Below, in pieces: positions 11,162-24,112 of a DNA stretch of 64,000 nt. Each line of letters starts with the position of its first letter. Positions within the stretch are counted from its first letter, which is position 1. Made by a program: the position numbers and the translations under genes. The DNA is from Arthrinium phaeospermum (Eukaryota > Ascomycota > Sordariomycetes > Amphisphaeriales > Apiosporaceae): the NCBI GenBank assembly GCA_006503535.1, contig QYRS01000011.1, positions 1,798,001 through 1,862,000 on the forward strand, written 5' to 3'. The notes below the pieces were generated by a model that saw only the letters and a program-made list of their open reading frames with translations, was not told the origin of the DNA and ran no database searches.

Positions 11162-13950
11162 TACGGCCGAATTGTGTATGGTCGCCAGTATCTGGTGATG
11201 TCGTTTCGGTGCAATATATCAGGGAAAGGGTTAAGAACAGTCTTGGACTTGTTGGGCTGAAGACACCTGCCTCCATGGCTCTGTTGAGTATTCCGAATGC
11301 TGGAAATTCGGCAGCTTTTGTACCAGGCTGGCCCCGGTACCTGTTGGAGCCATGTATCGTTGGAGACGCATGCATGTTTTTGTTTCTGTATGCTTTTGAT
11401 ACCTCATCTTCAGTGTCAGATATGTGTTGCGTCTTGTACCTGCTAGATTTTGTTCAAGGCGGGCTAGGTCGCGGGCTAGATTTTGTCCTTGGTTGTCAGA
11501 TTTTGTCACTAGGCAGACTGATTGACGAGGCAGCCTCTGTAATCCATGAGCCTCGTTGTGGCTGTAGTAAGCTGCAGCAGCAGTGCAACCCAAGCGGCAG
11601 AGGTCGAGGCCAATAACGGGACTGCACGTCGTTTGTGGCGTTACTCGCAAGCAGCTCCTGCATACCGCCCCTCCACCAATGATGCAGTTGGGATGTCTCA
11701 TACAACCGCCCCTCCTTGCTGTCGAGCAGGCCCACATACCGGAGGCTTGCCTCCTGCAGACAGGAGTGTGTTGCTTTTTTGCTTTACCAGAGGGCAATGC
11801 AGCCTGAATTAATTACATCATTCATATCTCGGGGCGGGCTTCTACCATTGAGGCTTGAGTGGTTTCAAGCTCGATATGTATTTTGAGTGAGCTGCCTTTG
11901 GTTATGTCAGTCAGCGACCTCCGAAGAGTTAGACAATATCACTCGTCATTCGGTGTATTAAACAAGTCCTCCATAGATCCTTTCCAGACAACCGCTACTT
12001 AATTCTCCAAAGCTATTCTCAGAGCTCCATTAATTGGGTGCACCCCGACACTGCTTCGATTTCTCTAGCGTGTTGACTATCATGGCTCGGTTGATATATT
12101 TTCGCTAGGCATATGCAACGACCAACAGAAATAGCACGCGATACTAGATTCCTATGTAACGCCACCAAAGAATATTGCAAAGAATATTGAAATAAAATAT
12201 ACCTCTCTATGGTTTCTTCTTCACATCGCCAGTGACCTAGCAAATGCAATGAAAAAAAGAATAAGGCAAATGGCCGCTAAGTCCCACCGAAGACAGTGTA
12301 ATATCGGGGTCCATGGCCGCGACCAAGCCTGGTATAAAAGAAACAAAAAATTGTCTGTTGCTTGAGTCAGCATCCACCTACATTTCCGAGGCAGCACAAA
12401 GTCCATTATCGACACGATTACCATGCCTAGCAGCATCTAGGACCTTTGGTACTGCACCTTCCCTGACCGTTCTCTGTTGCTCCTCCACCGCCTCGAGGGT
12501 GGTAAACCCTTGACCCAGCCGAGGCTAAACATCGATTGCACGACAACGACCAAGAGAATGGGGAAGGGGTAGAGAGTCGTTGAAGCCAAAAGACGACGCT
12601 GCGCGCTGGTGACACGCCACTAGAAACCTGATGATACCGTGTGATGGGATCGCACACAGATCAGCCAGGCGGAGTGCGGCTCCGCTCGCCGTCGACTCCC
12701 GACACGCCCTCTGGGAGTATCAAACGTGCCTTCCAGCGGTGTCTGGCGCTTACGGAAGCGTGCTCGGCAAAGGCACGAGCGCGAGAGCTCGGCACCACAG
12801 CACATGTGCCTCCAGGCCCGTCCGTAACGGAGGCAGCGGCCACGCCGAACCGAGGCGACATAAACGGGTTCACGGGAGACGGACCGATCATAAAGAGACA
12901 TGCGTAGTAACGGTGGGCCGTCACCGCTCAAAATGTCTCCCCGACGCCGCATCAGGGCCCGCCGGGCCGAGGACGAGTAGACGGGGCTCTTCTCTCCAAG
13001 CTCGGAACCGGACGGGGTGGCTAGGTCAAGGTCCCTATTGCCTTGGGCATGATTTGGCAGAGGAGCGGTCGGAACAGAAGGAAGCAATGATTGGAAGTGA
13101 ATCGGGGAGGGGCTTTGGGCAGCTGATCATTGCTTCGGTCAGGGAAGGTCATGCAGCGAGACTACTCATCCTTTTCAGGACCAGGGACGAGATCACTGAA
13201 TCGTTTGCTTCGTCTCGCTGGGGGTCTTAGGCGAGCCGACTCGTGCCCAACGTGCAGTGATGCGGATCGGAATGATCTGCGCAGCAGTAAATAATGTAAG
13301 TGTCTTGTCCAATCATGAGAGCAGGGAACCAAAAAGTTGAGGTACTTACTGGTAGGGTTGGAGCTGAAGTGATGCAAAGGGAAAATGGAAGGAAGAGGGA
13401 GGAAGTTGGTGTTGAAAAGGAAATCCGAAAAAGACCTTGGGTGAAAAGAAGAGTGTAGGTATCCTGAGCAAGTAGGTACCGGTATAAGAGGCACGCACTT
13501 TGGGTCCAAAATTGGGAGAGCTATCTCAAGAATGATTGTCTTGACTGCTCCGTCACACATCAATCACCAATACCTGAGCAAATCCTCCAGTTGGGTGCTT
13601 TTCTTTTGGGGACACCACTAAACGAAAGAGCACACTTTTCATCTGTGACACTCCACGTCATACATAGATGCAAAACGAAATGCCGTTTATGTTCCTAGTC
13701 GACTACAATGAATATATTGAATCTTGCCTTGTCTTCAGGTAACCATGAAATACATTGTCTTTGCTGCGGAATGTGTTACATCATGTAGTTCCATGTTTTG
13801 CAGCTTCACCAGGATGGGGTTGGCCACTGCGACGAGTGGCCATCTCCTAAAACTTGGAAGCCTGATGCTCGGCCTCAGCCTCTGACAGGGACTCGGCGAA
13901 CTGAGCAATGCGTGACAGATGAAGACAAGATCAATCATCCGGCGAGCCTC
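11162..13950. other. Gene-poor stretch without a supported gene
   Basis: I see no open frame with convincing protein features or splice structure. A GC-rich patch at about 12630-13090 is open on both strands, but the translations are Arg/Ser/Pro-rich and look like chance frames. The sequence after 13250 is CT-rich and UTR-like. Confidence 0.4.
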
Positions 13951-14700
13951 AGTGGCTACGATCACCAAGGCCCTGAGCCTCGCCGTCTTTCTAATGGTCC
14001 TGGATCAGGCCAGAATCGCGACAGCCATCTTCGGGATTACGGACGAGTTCTCGACAGCGCATACCTACTAACAACAAGCCTGCTGCTGTTAGGCAAGTTG
14101 TACGCACTCTTCAGTTTTAAGTAGACCTTCTAGGTAGTCGTCAGTATCTTCGAGCTCAGCAGCTTGTCTGCAGTATCGCACATCGCACAAAGCTCAGTGG
14201 CGCTGATCATTGCAGGCTTGGCTCCTGACCTAGTACCAGTCAAGCTAGTTCCAGACCACGCAGATCGGCTCAGAGATCCGGACCATACCTCTCCTCATCT
14301 TTGGCGTCGTGTTATTCTTGGCTTCAAGCATGCTGGCATTGGTGCTTGCGCCCTTCATGATGGGGATCCGTTCTGAAGGCGGTCGGCGCCGGCATGGTGA
14401 GCCGGTGGACACCGGGCACCGGATGCCCCGCAAGGTTCTCTTTAGAACCGGGTCCGGCGTCAGCTTTCAGAAACCCCCTTGTCGAGGTACAGATCGTGCC
14501 GGACATAAGCGACGCGCCGCCCCGCATGGCGCTCGCGAAGGTGGCGACCAGCTTCCGGGCCGTCCCGCCGTTGGACTCGCCCCCGAGCGTCGTACCGAGC
14601 TGGGACGAGGCGGTGGTTATTGTCGGAGCTGGAATAGTGGCGGCCGCGATGTTGGGAGTATGGAGGAGAGAGTTTGGATGCCAAACAGGCCTGATTAATG
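13950..14700 (+). pseudogene. Decayed MFS drug transporter relic
   Basis: Pieces of a 14-helix-type MFS efflux protein (TOXA-like) appear in order but in different frames. A first-helix segment, LSLAVFLMVLDQARIATAIF, begins near 13967. SAYLLTTSLLLLGKLYALFSF follows one frame over (about 14055-14123, then a stop). SIFELSSLSAVS lies near 14146. IRTIPLLIFGVVLFL starts at 14276. AVGAGMVSRWTPGTGCPA (about 14385-14440) is in another frame and leads to a C-terminal region that ends at a stop near 14697. Several frame changes, stops and a large internal loss (the middle helices are missing) show it is not functional. Recognition rests on motif order typical of the family, not on a search. Confidence 0.7.
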
Positions 14701-17122
14701 AGATTTCGGACGAGAATCCAGAAGAAGACCAATGCGCAATATAGAACAAGGGGACATACAATATGAGTAAAGTCAGACTACCTTTCTATGGCCGATTGTC
14801 GCTTGAGCAATCATTGGTAACACTGCAAAGTACCACTGCACTAGTTGTCCTACAAGCTGCTTGATGCCACGACATGGTGCATATGGTAACTTCGGATCGC
14901 GATATGTAGAAAAAGAGGCATTAAGCAATGGAGCGCGAGTTGATAGTCCAGAAAGATAATACATCAAGCTGGCGGAAAGCAGTGGTAGGTTTAGGCGCTG
15001 GAGCAACTTGCTCGGGTAAAATGCAAATTCCATCTTGGGTCATTGTTACTTCCAACCGAATTGCTTCAAGTCTCACTGGCAACTGGCGATCAAAAAGTCT
15101 TGAAGGAAATGGTTGAATAATTGATAAATTTGCCTCCTCTACTGGTGCATCAGAAGCTATCGTGGGACATGCATCGTCCAGTCAAATGCGCTCTGAGAAG
15201 CTGGTAACTGGTAGTACGAATTGACGATATGGCAGTAGCTCGCATATCATCCAACGGGTTCAGTACAGGTAAGGGGAGTAGACGTACAACACCACCCAGT
15301 GCATTTGCATCATGACGGGGAGGGCGACGACCACTTGCTGTCGAGGGTGTTGCCATCTCTACAAGAGACGAAGGTCAGCTTCTAGGCTGATAGTGGGCCC
15401 ATCCTGCATAGAGAAGCGCGATTGTAGCTCAGATATTGCCAAACTCCACAGGATCAACCTCGCCGAATGCACTCTCCATTTTGGAGGCTGAGCAGCTCGG
15501 ATTACCAGAAAGTACAGTATCATCACGGCCAATTGATTACAATAGGAAAAGCAATGCGCACTTACACTATCCACAATAACTACAAGTTTGCACGCTGCTT
15601 AGGCGCGGGTAGTCATGTGGTGGTGGCTACAAGAAATCAACAGCATCAAAGATCAGAATGTCCGGTGTTGCAGTAGGTCATCACCGCATCATGGAAGCCG
15701 CCCGAAGGGGCCCTCGTGATGATGGTTTTAAGCAATGGCTCGAAGGTCAATCTCGACACACGCATCGGAATTGCCAGCAGCGTAGGGTAAGTAACAAGGC
15801 AGGCTGGCAATGATTTGAGTTGGTGGTCTTGCATTGAAGAAGAAAGGAAAAAGAGAGAAAATTGAAAGGAAGGCCGGAGAAGATTTTGTAGGTCGCGATG
15901 GGGACCCAACGGGGATTAGCCATGGATTTGCCGGCCTAGTCGGTAGATTGATTGATTGATTGATTTTTTTTCTTCGGATGGAGGGTCCTTGGTTTTTGGA
16001 GGGGCTACCTAATAATTGATACGAGGGAGGACCAGAAAAAAACAAACCAAAAAAAGTTGTCACGCGGCCAGCTTCGCCGGTCAGCCTCGTTATGACACAC
16101 AGCGGGCTGCAGGCAAGGTCGAAGTTTCCAGGGACCACAGGTGGGCTGGTCTTATCCCCCACACAGGCAAGGAGCAAGGAGGCTGATCTGAGCCGTGAGC
16201 CTCTTTCTCTTAGGATGTAGTTAAGGTTAGGCTCTTAGTGGAGGGTAACAGTCAATGCTCTCTGGTTACGCCAGTGACGACGCTACACTACTTGGCCTGT
16301 AGTGTAAGTAAGCCGCCTGATAAGATAATGTAGGTACCATCGGCGGTGACTTCACGCTACATTGTCACGACTTTGAGGCGGAATGGCAGCCCAATGGACG
16401 TGTTCGCTTTGTCTGGGCGTGGTAGGGAAGCCCCTAGTAGTAATTGCATGAGAATTGTTGCAGGTGGTCGTCTTCTTTGGCCGATGGAGAGAGTAACATT
16501 TCCAAGCGGGTTTTTGGCTGGCTGGCCGGTACTTGCCAACCAGAGAAACTGCAACCGGCAAAGTACCTACACACAATGGTGGCCTACCTTAACCTTCCAC
16601 ACTAACCACCTGCCCTCCTAACGTTCCTCAGGCAAAATCTCCAGATCGAACCATCACTTTTTCTCCAGCCAAAGCATTCACCACCACCAAAAGACATCAC
16701 ACACCTGCACACGACTTCACTACATCACATTTTGATACCCAACACCCGCATATACCCAGCCATCCTCCTCCTCCTTCCCTTCCATTCAGGAACCTCGCTT
16801 CTTCCACTGCAACTGACATCATCCACTCTGCGCGTACACACACACACACACACACCGTTACCACCACCACCACCTTCCCTTGCGTACCTCCCGGAATCTT
16901 GGCGAAAAAGACACCACTTGCGAACGAGACTATTATCACGGGTACTGCCAGTTAACTACGAGCAACCGAATTGCATCTCGCTCTCCGGCCGGCGAAGACA
17001 CTTTATCCCGTATTGCGAAGTTAAAATAGTTTGAAAGATAGGTTTTTGCGCTTTGGGGGACGAGTTGGATTCACTATTAGATCAAACCGCTTTTTCAAAC
17101 CCGCCCATCGCCACTTTTCCCC
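14701..17122. other. Intergenic region, possible coding relics on minus strand
   Basis: Between about 15600 and 14770 the minus strand has coding-like segments in shifting frames (for example IQPFPSRLFDRQLPVRLEAI near 15100 and TQDGICILPEQVAPAPKP just after), suggesting a decayed or multi-exon unknown gene that I could not assemble. A GATT tandem repeat lies near 15945-15965. From about 16600 the sequence is CT/CA-rich and probably the leader of the next gene. Confidence 0.3.
16836..16855 (+). repeat. (AC)n microsatellite
   Basis: About ten AC units, upstream of the eIF4E-like gene in its probable 5' leader. Confidence 0.8.
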
Positions 17123-18324
17123 ATGGATAACAAGACGACCTCCTCCATTTGGAACCGCCGCCCCAAGTAAGTCCTGGCTTCTCCCGTTCCCAGAGACCTT
17201 TGCTGCCATCCTCCCGCGAGACTCAATCCCGGCGCTTTGTTTGACTGACTTTGTGGTTTTCGTGCGTCTAGCACTAGCAATCTTTCTCTAGCAACAAGCC
17301 AGACCGATTCCTCCACCGCCGCCAGGGACTTTTCGTCTCTATCCTCCGGCCGCCGCAATGGCGGGCCGACCTCGTCCCACGGAAAAGCCAATCCTTTTTC
17401 GGCAACAACCCCCGGCAGCGGCCTAGCCTCTCCTACCGGAGGCGGCTCTAGTGCGTTCGCCTTGGGATCGGGCGCCTTTGCGTCGTTCGGCCCTGCTGGC
17501 AAGGCGCCCAAGACGCCCGGCAACCCCTTTGAGATGGCCATGGGCTCCATTGGGGGTGGTAAGAAAACCCCCGCCACCGAGAAAACCTCGTCCGAAGCGC
17601 TGAGATCATCTGTCTCGGGCAAAGCTGGCGCTGGACCGTCCCACCCTCTACGATACACCTGGTTCTTCTGGACAAGGCCACCGATCAGCAAAGCCAACGG
17701 CCGCGTCGACTATGACAAGACATTGCACCCCATGGCCCGGGTGACGACGGTGGAGGAGTTCTGGACCGTCCACCGACACCTGAAGAAGCCCTCTGAGCTG
17801 CCGGTCGTGACGGATTACCACTTCTTCAAGGAGGGCATCCGCCCGATATGGGAGGATGATGAGAACAAGGAGGGCGGCAAGTGGACTCTGCGCATGAAGA
17901 AGGGCATTGCAGACTTGTACTGGACGGAGACCATGATGGCCTTGATCGGCAATGCGCTTTCGGATGGAACCGACGAGATGAACAACGCTATCAACGGCAT
18001 GGTTCTGAGTGTGCGCAATGGCGAAGACATACTCAGTATTTGGACGTCGGGCACCGGCAGCATTGTCCTCAAGGTTCGGTATGTATACGTTGTCCCTACT
18101 TTCTATCATCGAATTCCTCCTGACTGTTTCACCGCAGGGACATGCTCAAGTCGTGGCTTAAGTGCCCCACGAACACCATTATCGAGTTCAAGAGCCACAC
18201 GGACAGCATGACGCAGCGCGCGCAGATCGACGAGCAACGCCGCGAGAAAGCCGCCAACAACCACAACAACAATAACAACAACAACAACGACAACAAGCGT
18301 ACTGGGGCTGGCAGGCAAGCCTAG
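17123..18324 (+). CDS. eIF4E-family cap-binding protein (4EHP/eIF4E2-like)
   Basis: Exons 17123-17166, 17272-18078 and 18138-18324 give 345 aa. Introns have GTAAGT and GTATGT donors, and GACTGAC lies before the first acceptor. The eIF4E fold is visible: YTWFFWTRPP (first strand), VTTVEEFWTVHRHLKKPSEL, the cap-binding Trp-Glu pair in IRPIWEDDENKEGGKWTL, then YWTETMMALIGNAL and ILSIWTSGTGS. An N-terminal Ser/Gly/Thr-rich tail of about 130 residues precedes the domain, and the C-terminus ends in a basic, Asn-repeat tail. Aromatic residues at strand 1 resemble class II eIF4E (4EHP), which binds capped mRNA without supporting eIF4G recruitment; the subclass is inferred. Confidence 0.88.
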
Positions 18325-19858
18325 GACGTTTTGCAGCCACACCCCTCCGCCGCGATCAGACAGAAGACGACGTGGCGAAGTGACTTGAACAACGGGGGAA
18401 TCGACCTCGAATGGGCCAACGAACCCCTTGATGAGTTGATTCATGACTTTTGACGACGATGATTTACTGCATGCATGCATGGTTGGATGCTGGATCTAGC
18501 GTTGAGCAGCAGGATTTAATTGGCGCGTGGAAACTTCTTGTATGTCTTATCTGTACACTATGAAGCATTCGTCCCTTGAAAGAAGGGACAGGGCATATGG
18601 GTTGGGCGCTGTGTCCGGGCCGAAAGAATCGGTCGGGCCTTCGCACCAGGCTCGCAATCAGAGTGAGGCGACGGGAAACCGCCGCCCACTATCTAGCACC
18701 AATCTGAGAATTATTGGCTGCGAAGACTGGGGTGTATAGTAGTGAGCAAGCCCAAAAGCATCCTGCATGAGCAATGTAAGCGTTGTCTACCTACCTACCT
18801 TGCCAATGTCTTTGATGACCTATGTCTCCATGGGTGCTCTGACATGTCGGTGGCAAGATGAGGCGGTAATAGGAGGGTTGGCAGACTAGGTTAGGTATGG
18901 ATGGAGATGTCAATCAATGCCAGAGCAAATGAGCTGCCAGGCATACAAAGGTTTCTAGGGGTAGCATCTACAGAGTATCGCTAATAGGTAGTACTGAATT
19001 GAGACCAGTGAGCATTGAGCTTCCAACGAAACCCAGACTCCTTTAGTCTGACACCACTCCTCATATGCTTAATTGACTAGCCAATAGAGACAGAAGAAAG
19101 CAAGCATCACAACAGATCACAAACAGGCAACATCTCTGGTCTTTTGTTTTGCAGGAAACGCCAAAATTGGGTATCGTACATTATTTTGCGTTTTGGTGGA
19201 CCAAGTAGATACTTCAAGTAAAGCCACTCACCCACCCACACGAGAGGGGGGAAACACATTCATCTATGTCCATGATCATCATGCCCTGCAAATGAGAACC
19301 CGTGGATGTTGACCAGCCAGCAAGTACATCTCTCTGTCTCTCTTGTTCGTCTGTATTGGCCAGACAAAAGACAAACAGATCTTCGACTTTTGTCCCCAGT
19401 CCAGTAGTCCAGTCCCTCCTCACAAAAATAAACTCCCTCAACGCCTGTTCTCAGAATATCCTCCCCTAGTGACCTGTATGCTTTCGCCCCCACCCTCGCA
19501 ATAACAAGAGGTGTCTTGGCAGCAGGCTGGTGCTGCTGCTATGGCTGTCGTCCCAAATCGCAGAGCAGCAAGAGTTCGTGACTGAGGTTCGTGAGACCAC
19601 TAATACAAAGGTCTATAAACAGAATGAACTCCGGTGCCGGCTCTATAAACAGGTGATTTCTCCAACATGTAGGCGAAGGAGCAAGCGATCGATGTGTGTG
19701 ACCATGGTCTTTGTGTTCCATTCCACGCGCGGAACCTGCTGGCGTTGCGAGCTCAGTCTGATTGACCTTCTTCATCGTCGTCAGATAGCAGAGGGAGCAT
19801 GTCAATGTCCTATACATCCATTGTCGTCGTCAAATTAACCACTGACAACAGGCGGCTC
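18325..19858. other. Intergenic region between convergent genes
   Basis: This spans the 3' sides of the eIF4E-like gene and the CAF-1 gene. No coding frame with protein-like features was found. Short CTAC/CTAC repeats occur near 18790. Confidence 0.4.
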
Positions 19859-21924
19859 TCACAGAGCATGTTCCGGTCGCAAGGACCAGTATCGCTCCGA
19901 CTTCTTGCCGCCAGGCTTCGGGACGCGTTCAGCCACTATCTCCAACGTGGCCCGGACCTGTGCTTTCGTGCAAGACTTGAAGCGCTTGGAGAGCATGTCA
20001 ATCATCGAGACCTTGGTCAGCATGCTGATATCGTCACTAACGATGGCACGCTTGAAGTTGGCCAGCTCCGCGGCCGGTACCATGTCTTTGGGATCGACAG
20101 AGGCCGGGTTTGGAGGCGGAGGCATCCCACCTGCCGTACCCTTGTCGAAGGGAGATGACCGTACAGCGACAGAAGTTGTGGTGGCCTCGGTTTTGGCTGG
20201 TTTGGGCTGTTCCCAATAGTCTGTAGCAAATGGATCGATGCTGTGATGATGAGGAAGGGAATCTAGTAAGGTTAGCAAGTCTGTAGTTATGAGAAGGAAA
20301 TACCATTCAGGCGCTTACCAAGAAGGAACTCCATGCGGTACTTGTACACCGTCGGACATGGACCAGCTCGTTGCCGGTTCTCGAAGCAAATGCCTGTGCT
20401 CTTGGGTTCCTCCTCCGGGAGGTGAGCTGTTCGCACAGCGACAGCATCCTCGGCGTCGTCAAGGAAATCAGCCATCTCGTCGTCGCCCTCTTCGCCCTCT
20501 TCGTCGTCGTCGGCATCGTCCAGATCCTCGCCCTCTTCCTCCTCCCATTCAGCTTCTGAGTCGTATTCGTAATTCAGCTTTGTCAAGACTCGGCTTGTGG
20601 GTCGCCGCGCAAGCTTGTTTAGCTCTTCGGGGTTGAAGGATGTGACAGTTCCAACATACGCTGGCCGGACATCCTCGTAAAATGACACCAGTTTCACAGG
20701 AATTTTGCTGAGCTGCTTCTGTACATCGCTGAACCGTGCTTGCTGTGATTCGGTACGGTTCGCGCTCTCGATTGGGTCACCAAGTAGTTCCGCCATGATT
20801 TTTTTCACACTGGGGTGAATGATGCCGCGACTTGATGAGAGACCGCTCAGATGGAATGTTGACACGGGGTTGAAGGGCTTCACGTTCTCTTCGCCGCGCT
20901 GGCCGTAGATGTATTCGTCAAGGATCTTGGACTTGGCCGTCACCGTCTCATCTGACATTTGCGCAAAGCTTGGTTGTGCGAGGGTCATGCCAGATTTGAC
21001 AAAGAAGGGCTGGAACAAGCGTTCGTAGGGCAGCTTTTCTGGTTTCGATTGTTTAGTGGCGGCCGGGCTGCTCGATTGTACTGCCGGAGAGGGATCTGCT
21101 GGTTTGGCGATTGTTTGTTTGACGGGAGTCGAAGGAGCATCGGCCTTGGGCTTCTTGGCGAACATCATCGAGAGGGTGGGCTGCTGCCGCCGCTTTTTCT
21201 CCTCCTCGGCCTTCTTCTTGTCTTCCTCATCCTGCTTCTTTTTGCGCAAGGCCTCCTTCTCCGCTTCCTTTTCTTTCCGGGCGGCCTCGCGCGCAAGTTT
21301 GGCCTCCTCCTTCACCCGTTCTTTCTCGGCTTTCTCCTCCTCCTTCTTCTGGCGCTTGGCGGCCCGTTCTTGCTCTTCGCGAGCTTTGATGGCTTGTCTC
21401 TCAGCCTGTTCGGCTTGTGTCTCCGCAGTTGTCCTCTTCTTCTTGGCGGGAGCACTGGCTGAGGATGGTGCCTTGGTGGTCGATGACGACTTAGCGTCGC
21501 TGGCAGGTTTCTTTGAGGGCGCCATGGCGGTAGAGGGCGCAGATGTTGTTTGTTTCGGTGAAGGGGAGTTGTGTGGCGAGGTATTGGACCCTCCGTCAGT
21601 GTTAGCTGCAGGGCTACTACTCATAGGAGGAGACGACAGCGGGCTTGACAAAGCAGTGTTGTTGGGAGGTTCTGTAGAAAAAGAGGAGGGATTAGGCATT
21701 ATTATAAGGGAAACGCTGTGGTTTTGGCTTATAGGGACGAACTTACGGTCAGCCTCGTCGTCTACTACTGAGGCAGAGATTATGGGTTCCTTGACAGGCG
21801 TCGCTGCTGAGGCGGCAGCAGCAACATCGACATCGACCGCGCCCTCGGCATACTCGTCGTGACTACGCTTTCTGGAGGCAGCTTCCGTCTCCTGGATGTT
21901 GGGTGACATGTCAAATAGCGGCAT
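19859..21924 (-). CDS. Chromatin assembly factor 1 large subunit (CAF1A/Cac1)
   Basis: Minus-strand exons 21924-21747, 21671-20319 and 20262-19859 give 644 aa. The introns (75 and 56 nt) have GTAAGT/GTAAGC donors; the second has a CTAAC branch site. Order of features: a Ser/Pro-rich N-terminus; a long charged Lys/Glu/Arg helix (KER region); a PCNA-interaction-like peptide QPTLSMMF; the CAF-1 p150 core (YERLFQPFFVKSGMTLAQ, then KLLSFYED-type sequence near VKLVSFYEDVRPAYVGT); a very acidic ED region (EEEEGEDLDDADDDEEGEEG); and a C-terminal winged helix (ISMLTKVSMIDMLSKRFKS). The family deposits H3-H4 behind the replication fork as part of the CAF-1 trimer in the nucleus. Without splicing, the second intron frame gives a false end just after YRMEFLLG. 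Confidence 0.93.
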
Positions 21925-23422
21925 TGATCAGGACGTCACAACGGAGCGCGAATTCCCGCCTCCAGAGTCGAATTGCAGAGGTCTAATGGCCAAGTCGGAC
22001 CATGCGGGCAGAGTGTTCTCTCGTCGGACGATGGGCGGATGGCGGATCTCGGAGGGGGTCCAAGGTAGGTATGTATTCACAGGGGGTTTTGATTGTAATG
22101 TTGGATCCGGTCCCGCGATTGACGTGATGGATTGTGTGCCGTGCCTTCAGGGAGCTCAGGATTCGACTTGTTCGGGTTCAATGCAGTTTCAAAAATCCTA
22201 ACCGGGAAACCACCTGAGGGCGGGAACAAAGTTGAACTTGCGCTTCACAATGTTTCGGTCGGTCAGGGTGGAATTGTGGAAGTCACTGTCTGTTCCCTAC
22301 TTGCTGCTGCAACAGGCGTGGATTGATTGGTTTACAGGGAACTGGGGACGCAAACGCGAAATAAAGTAGGAAGGGACGCGTCGCTGGCGTGTGGGTCGCG
22401 TCGGGGGGCGGGCACTGGCTCAATGGCTCTGCAATGGGCAATGGCAATCAATGCCTGCCAATGCCCCCAACGCAAATGCACGCATGGCCCGAGCTTCAAT
22501 TTGTTCTCTGTCTGGAATTGATCCATGGGGCTTAATTGCTTCCATGCCCCCTGCCCCCCTCCCCTGTACGCCGCAGTAGGATTGTCAATTAGGTTGTTAC
22601 GGCAAACTCGACCTTCGTTACAGCGAAGCAAATGGCGGGGAACGCTAGGCCTGCGAAGGGCCACACCCAGACGATTGACGAGAGCCAGCCTGCAAATTCC
22701 CAGGGTTTGCTTGCCCCTTTTTCGAGAGGCACCGATATGACATCCGTCCCAAGTCCCAACCAAAGCAGCCGCAACTCTCGCCCATCCGGCAAGTCGGCCA
22801 ACTTCTTGCCATGGCATTGCTATCAACTTATATTCGAAACACCCCGCCACCGGCGAGCAAAGAAGAACGGCAAAGCCTCCAATATGGTAGATAACCAGCG
22901 ATTTTGGGCTCGTAATCCTAGATTAGATTTTGCGAGTCATTGGGCGCACACTTTGGCCGGGTCCCTTATGTCGATCGTGGATGATCTGGTCTGTTTATGG
23001 TGGTGCGCTGGGCACCATCGCGGTCGGGCAAGGCACAAGATTTGGCCAACCAGAGCTGCTGGTAACCGCTGCAGTCTGACGTAAAAAATAAAAAGGGCCT
23101 TCTCTCCCAATTGCCAGGGGGGAGGGGGCCGTCGGTCCCTTTGGGGGCAAAAAAGGTAGGTAGGTGCCAGTTTCTAATTTGGAATTTGCACCCGCAGCAA
23201 AAGCCAAGTAGGTTGCCTACTCGCGAAATTAAGAGAGAGAATGCGCGCGCGCCATCACACCCAAAGACTTAAAAAAAAGACTCTGATATTATATAAATAA
23301 GTCTTCTCGCCAGCTCCTTCCCAGAAGCAGTAGTTAGTGGGATTTATTATGCCGATGGATTTCAGCCTCATCATACCACACATCCTGCACCCGACATAAT
23401 AATAATCATAACATAAAAAAAC
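21925..23422. other. Intergenic region upstream of CAF-1 and the tubby-like gene
   Basis: About 1.5 kb between divergent starts. No supported gene; several short overlapping frames (22300-23080) have no protein-like pattern. A G-rich tract lies near 23118 and an AT-rich TATATAAATA box at about 23290, 130 bp before the next gene. Confidence 0.4.
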
Positions 23423-24112
23423 ATGGGCCTCCTAAGTAAGACGCACTCGGCGTCCTCACAGCCCACGCCGGCACCGGCGCCGCCAACACCCTCTCTGATG
23501 CCGCCGCCCCAATTCCCGCCGTCCTTTGTCGTGTATAGCATCAGCCTCAACAATCACCACTACATCCTCGCGGAGACGGAGCACACGCCGCCGCTCTTCG
23601 CCGTGTCGTTCCACGCCGGCTTCCACGGCATGACGGGGCCGGACGTCGAACTCCATAGCGGGCCAAACGAGAGCCAGCCGCCCCTAGCGACCGCCAAGCG
23701 CGGGCACCTGCTTGGCGACAATGCGTCCGTCAAGCTGCGCGGCCCCGACGGCAGCGGCGACGGCCTCGTCAAGGAGGTCGTCAACTCCACCCACAACTTC
23801 CCGTACCCCAAGTACGACTTCACCATCGAGGTCGGCAAGCCGCAGGAGCCCCAGCAGCGCGAGCAGTTCGAGTGGCAGCACATTGGCATGCGCAAGGGCT
23901 GGCAGCTGGTGCGCCTGTCCACCAGCGAGGTCGTGGCCGTTTTCGAGTGGACCGCCCTCACCAAGAAGGATCTCCACTTCCAATTCGTGGGCACCGGGGG
24001 CACTGGTCTCCTTGGCGAACGCTGGGCCATCATGGCCGCCATCACCGCCATAAGGGCATGGGATCAGGTGAAGCGAAAGCAGGCTGCTGGCACCGTGGGA
24101 ATCCCCAGTTGA
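23423..24112 (+). CDS. Tubby-C-terminal-like hypothetical protein
   Basis: Single exon, 229 aa, start at MGLLSKTHS. A Pro-rich N-terminus (about 30 residues) is followed by a compact beta-rich region: FVVYSISLNNHHYILAE, then WQHIGMRKGWQLVRLS, VVAVFEWTALTKKDLHFQF and a final helix (RWAIMAAITAIRAWDQVKRK). This layout resembles fungal proteins with a tubby C-terminal-like or LURP-one-like barrel; that is a tentative comparison. Codon use is strongly GC-biased like a well-expressed gene. It ends 55 bp from the stop of the convergent Zn2Cys6 gene, so their 3' UTRs probably overlap. Confidence 0.75.
   Translation: MGLLSKTHSASSQPTPAPAPPTPSLMPPPQFPPSFVVYSISLNNHHYILAETEHTPPLFAVSFHAGFHGMTGPDVELHSGPNESQPPLATAKRGHLLGDNASVKLRGPDGSGDGLVKEVVNSTHNFPYPKYDFTIEVGKPQEPQQREQFEWQHIGMRKGWQLVRLSTSEVVAVFEWTALTKKDLHFQFVGTGGTGLLGERWAIMAAITAIRAWDQVKRKQAAGTVGIPS

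Noticed and set aside
12620..13230. GC-rich overlapping frames of 155-199 aa on both strands
   Set aside because: Both translations are Arg/Ser/Pro-rich without hydrophobic core or motifs; likely chance frames in GC-rich sequence.
21056..21862. 268-aa plus-strand frame opposite the CAF-1 gene
   Set aside because: Phe/Leu/Ser-rich mirror of the Lys/Glu repeat region; a shadow of the real minus-strand gene.
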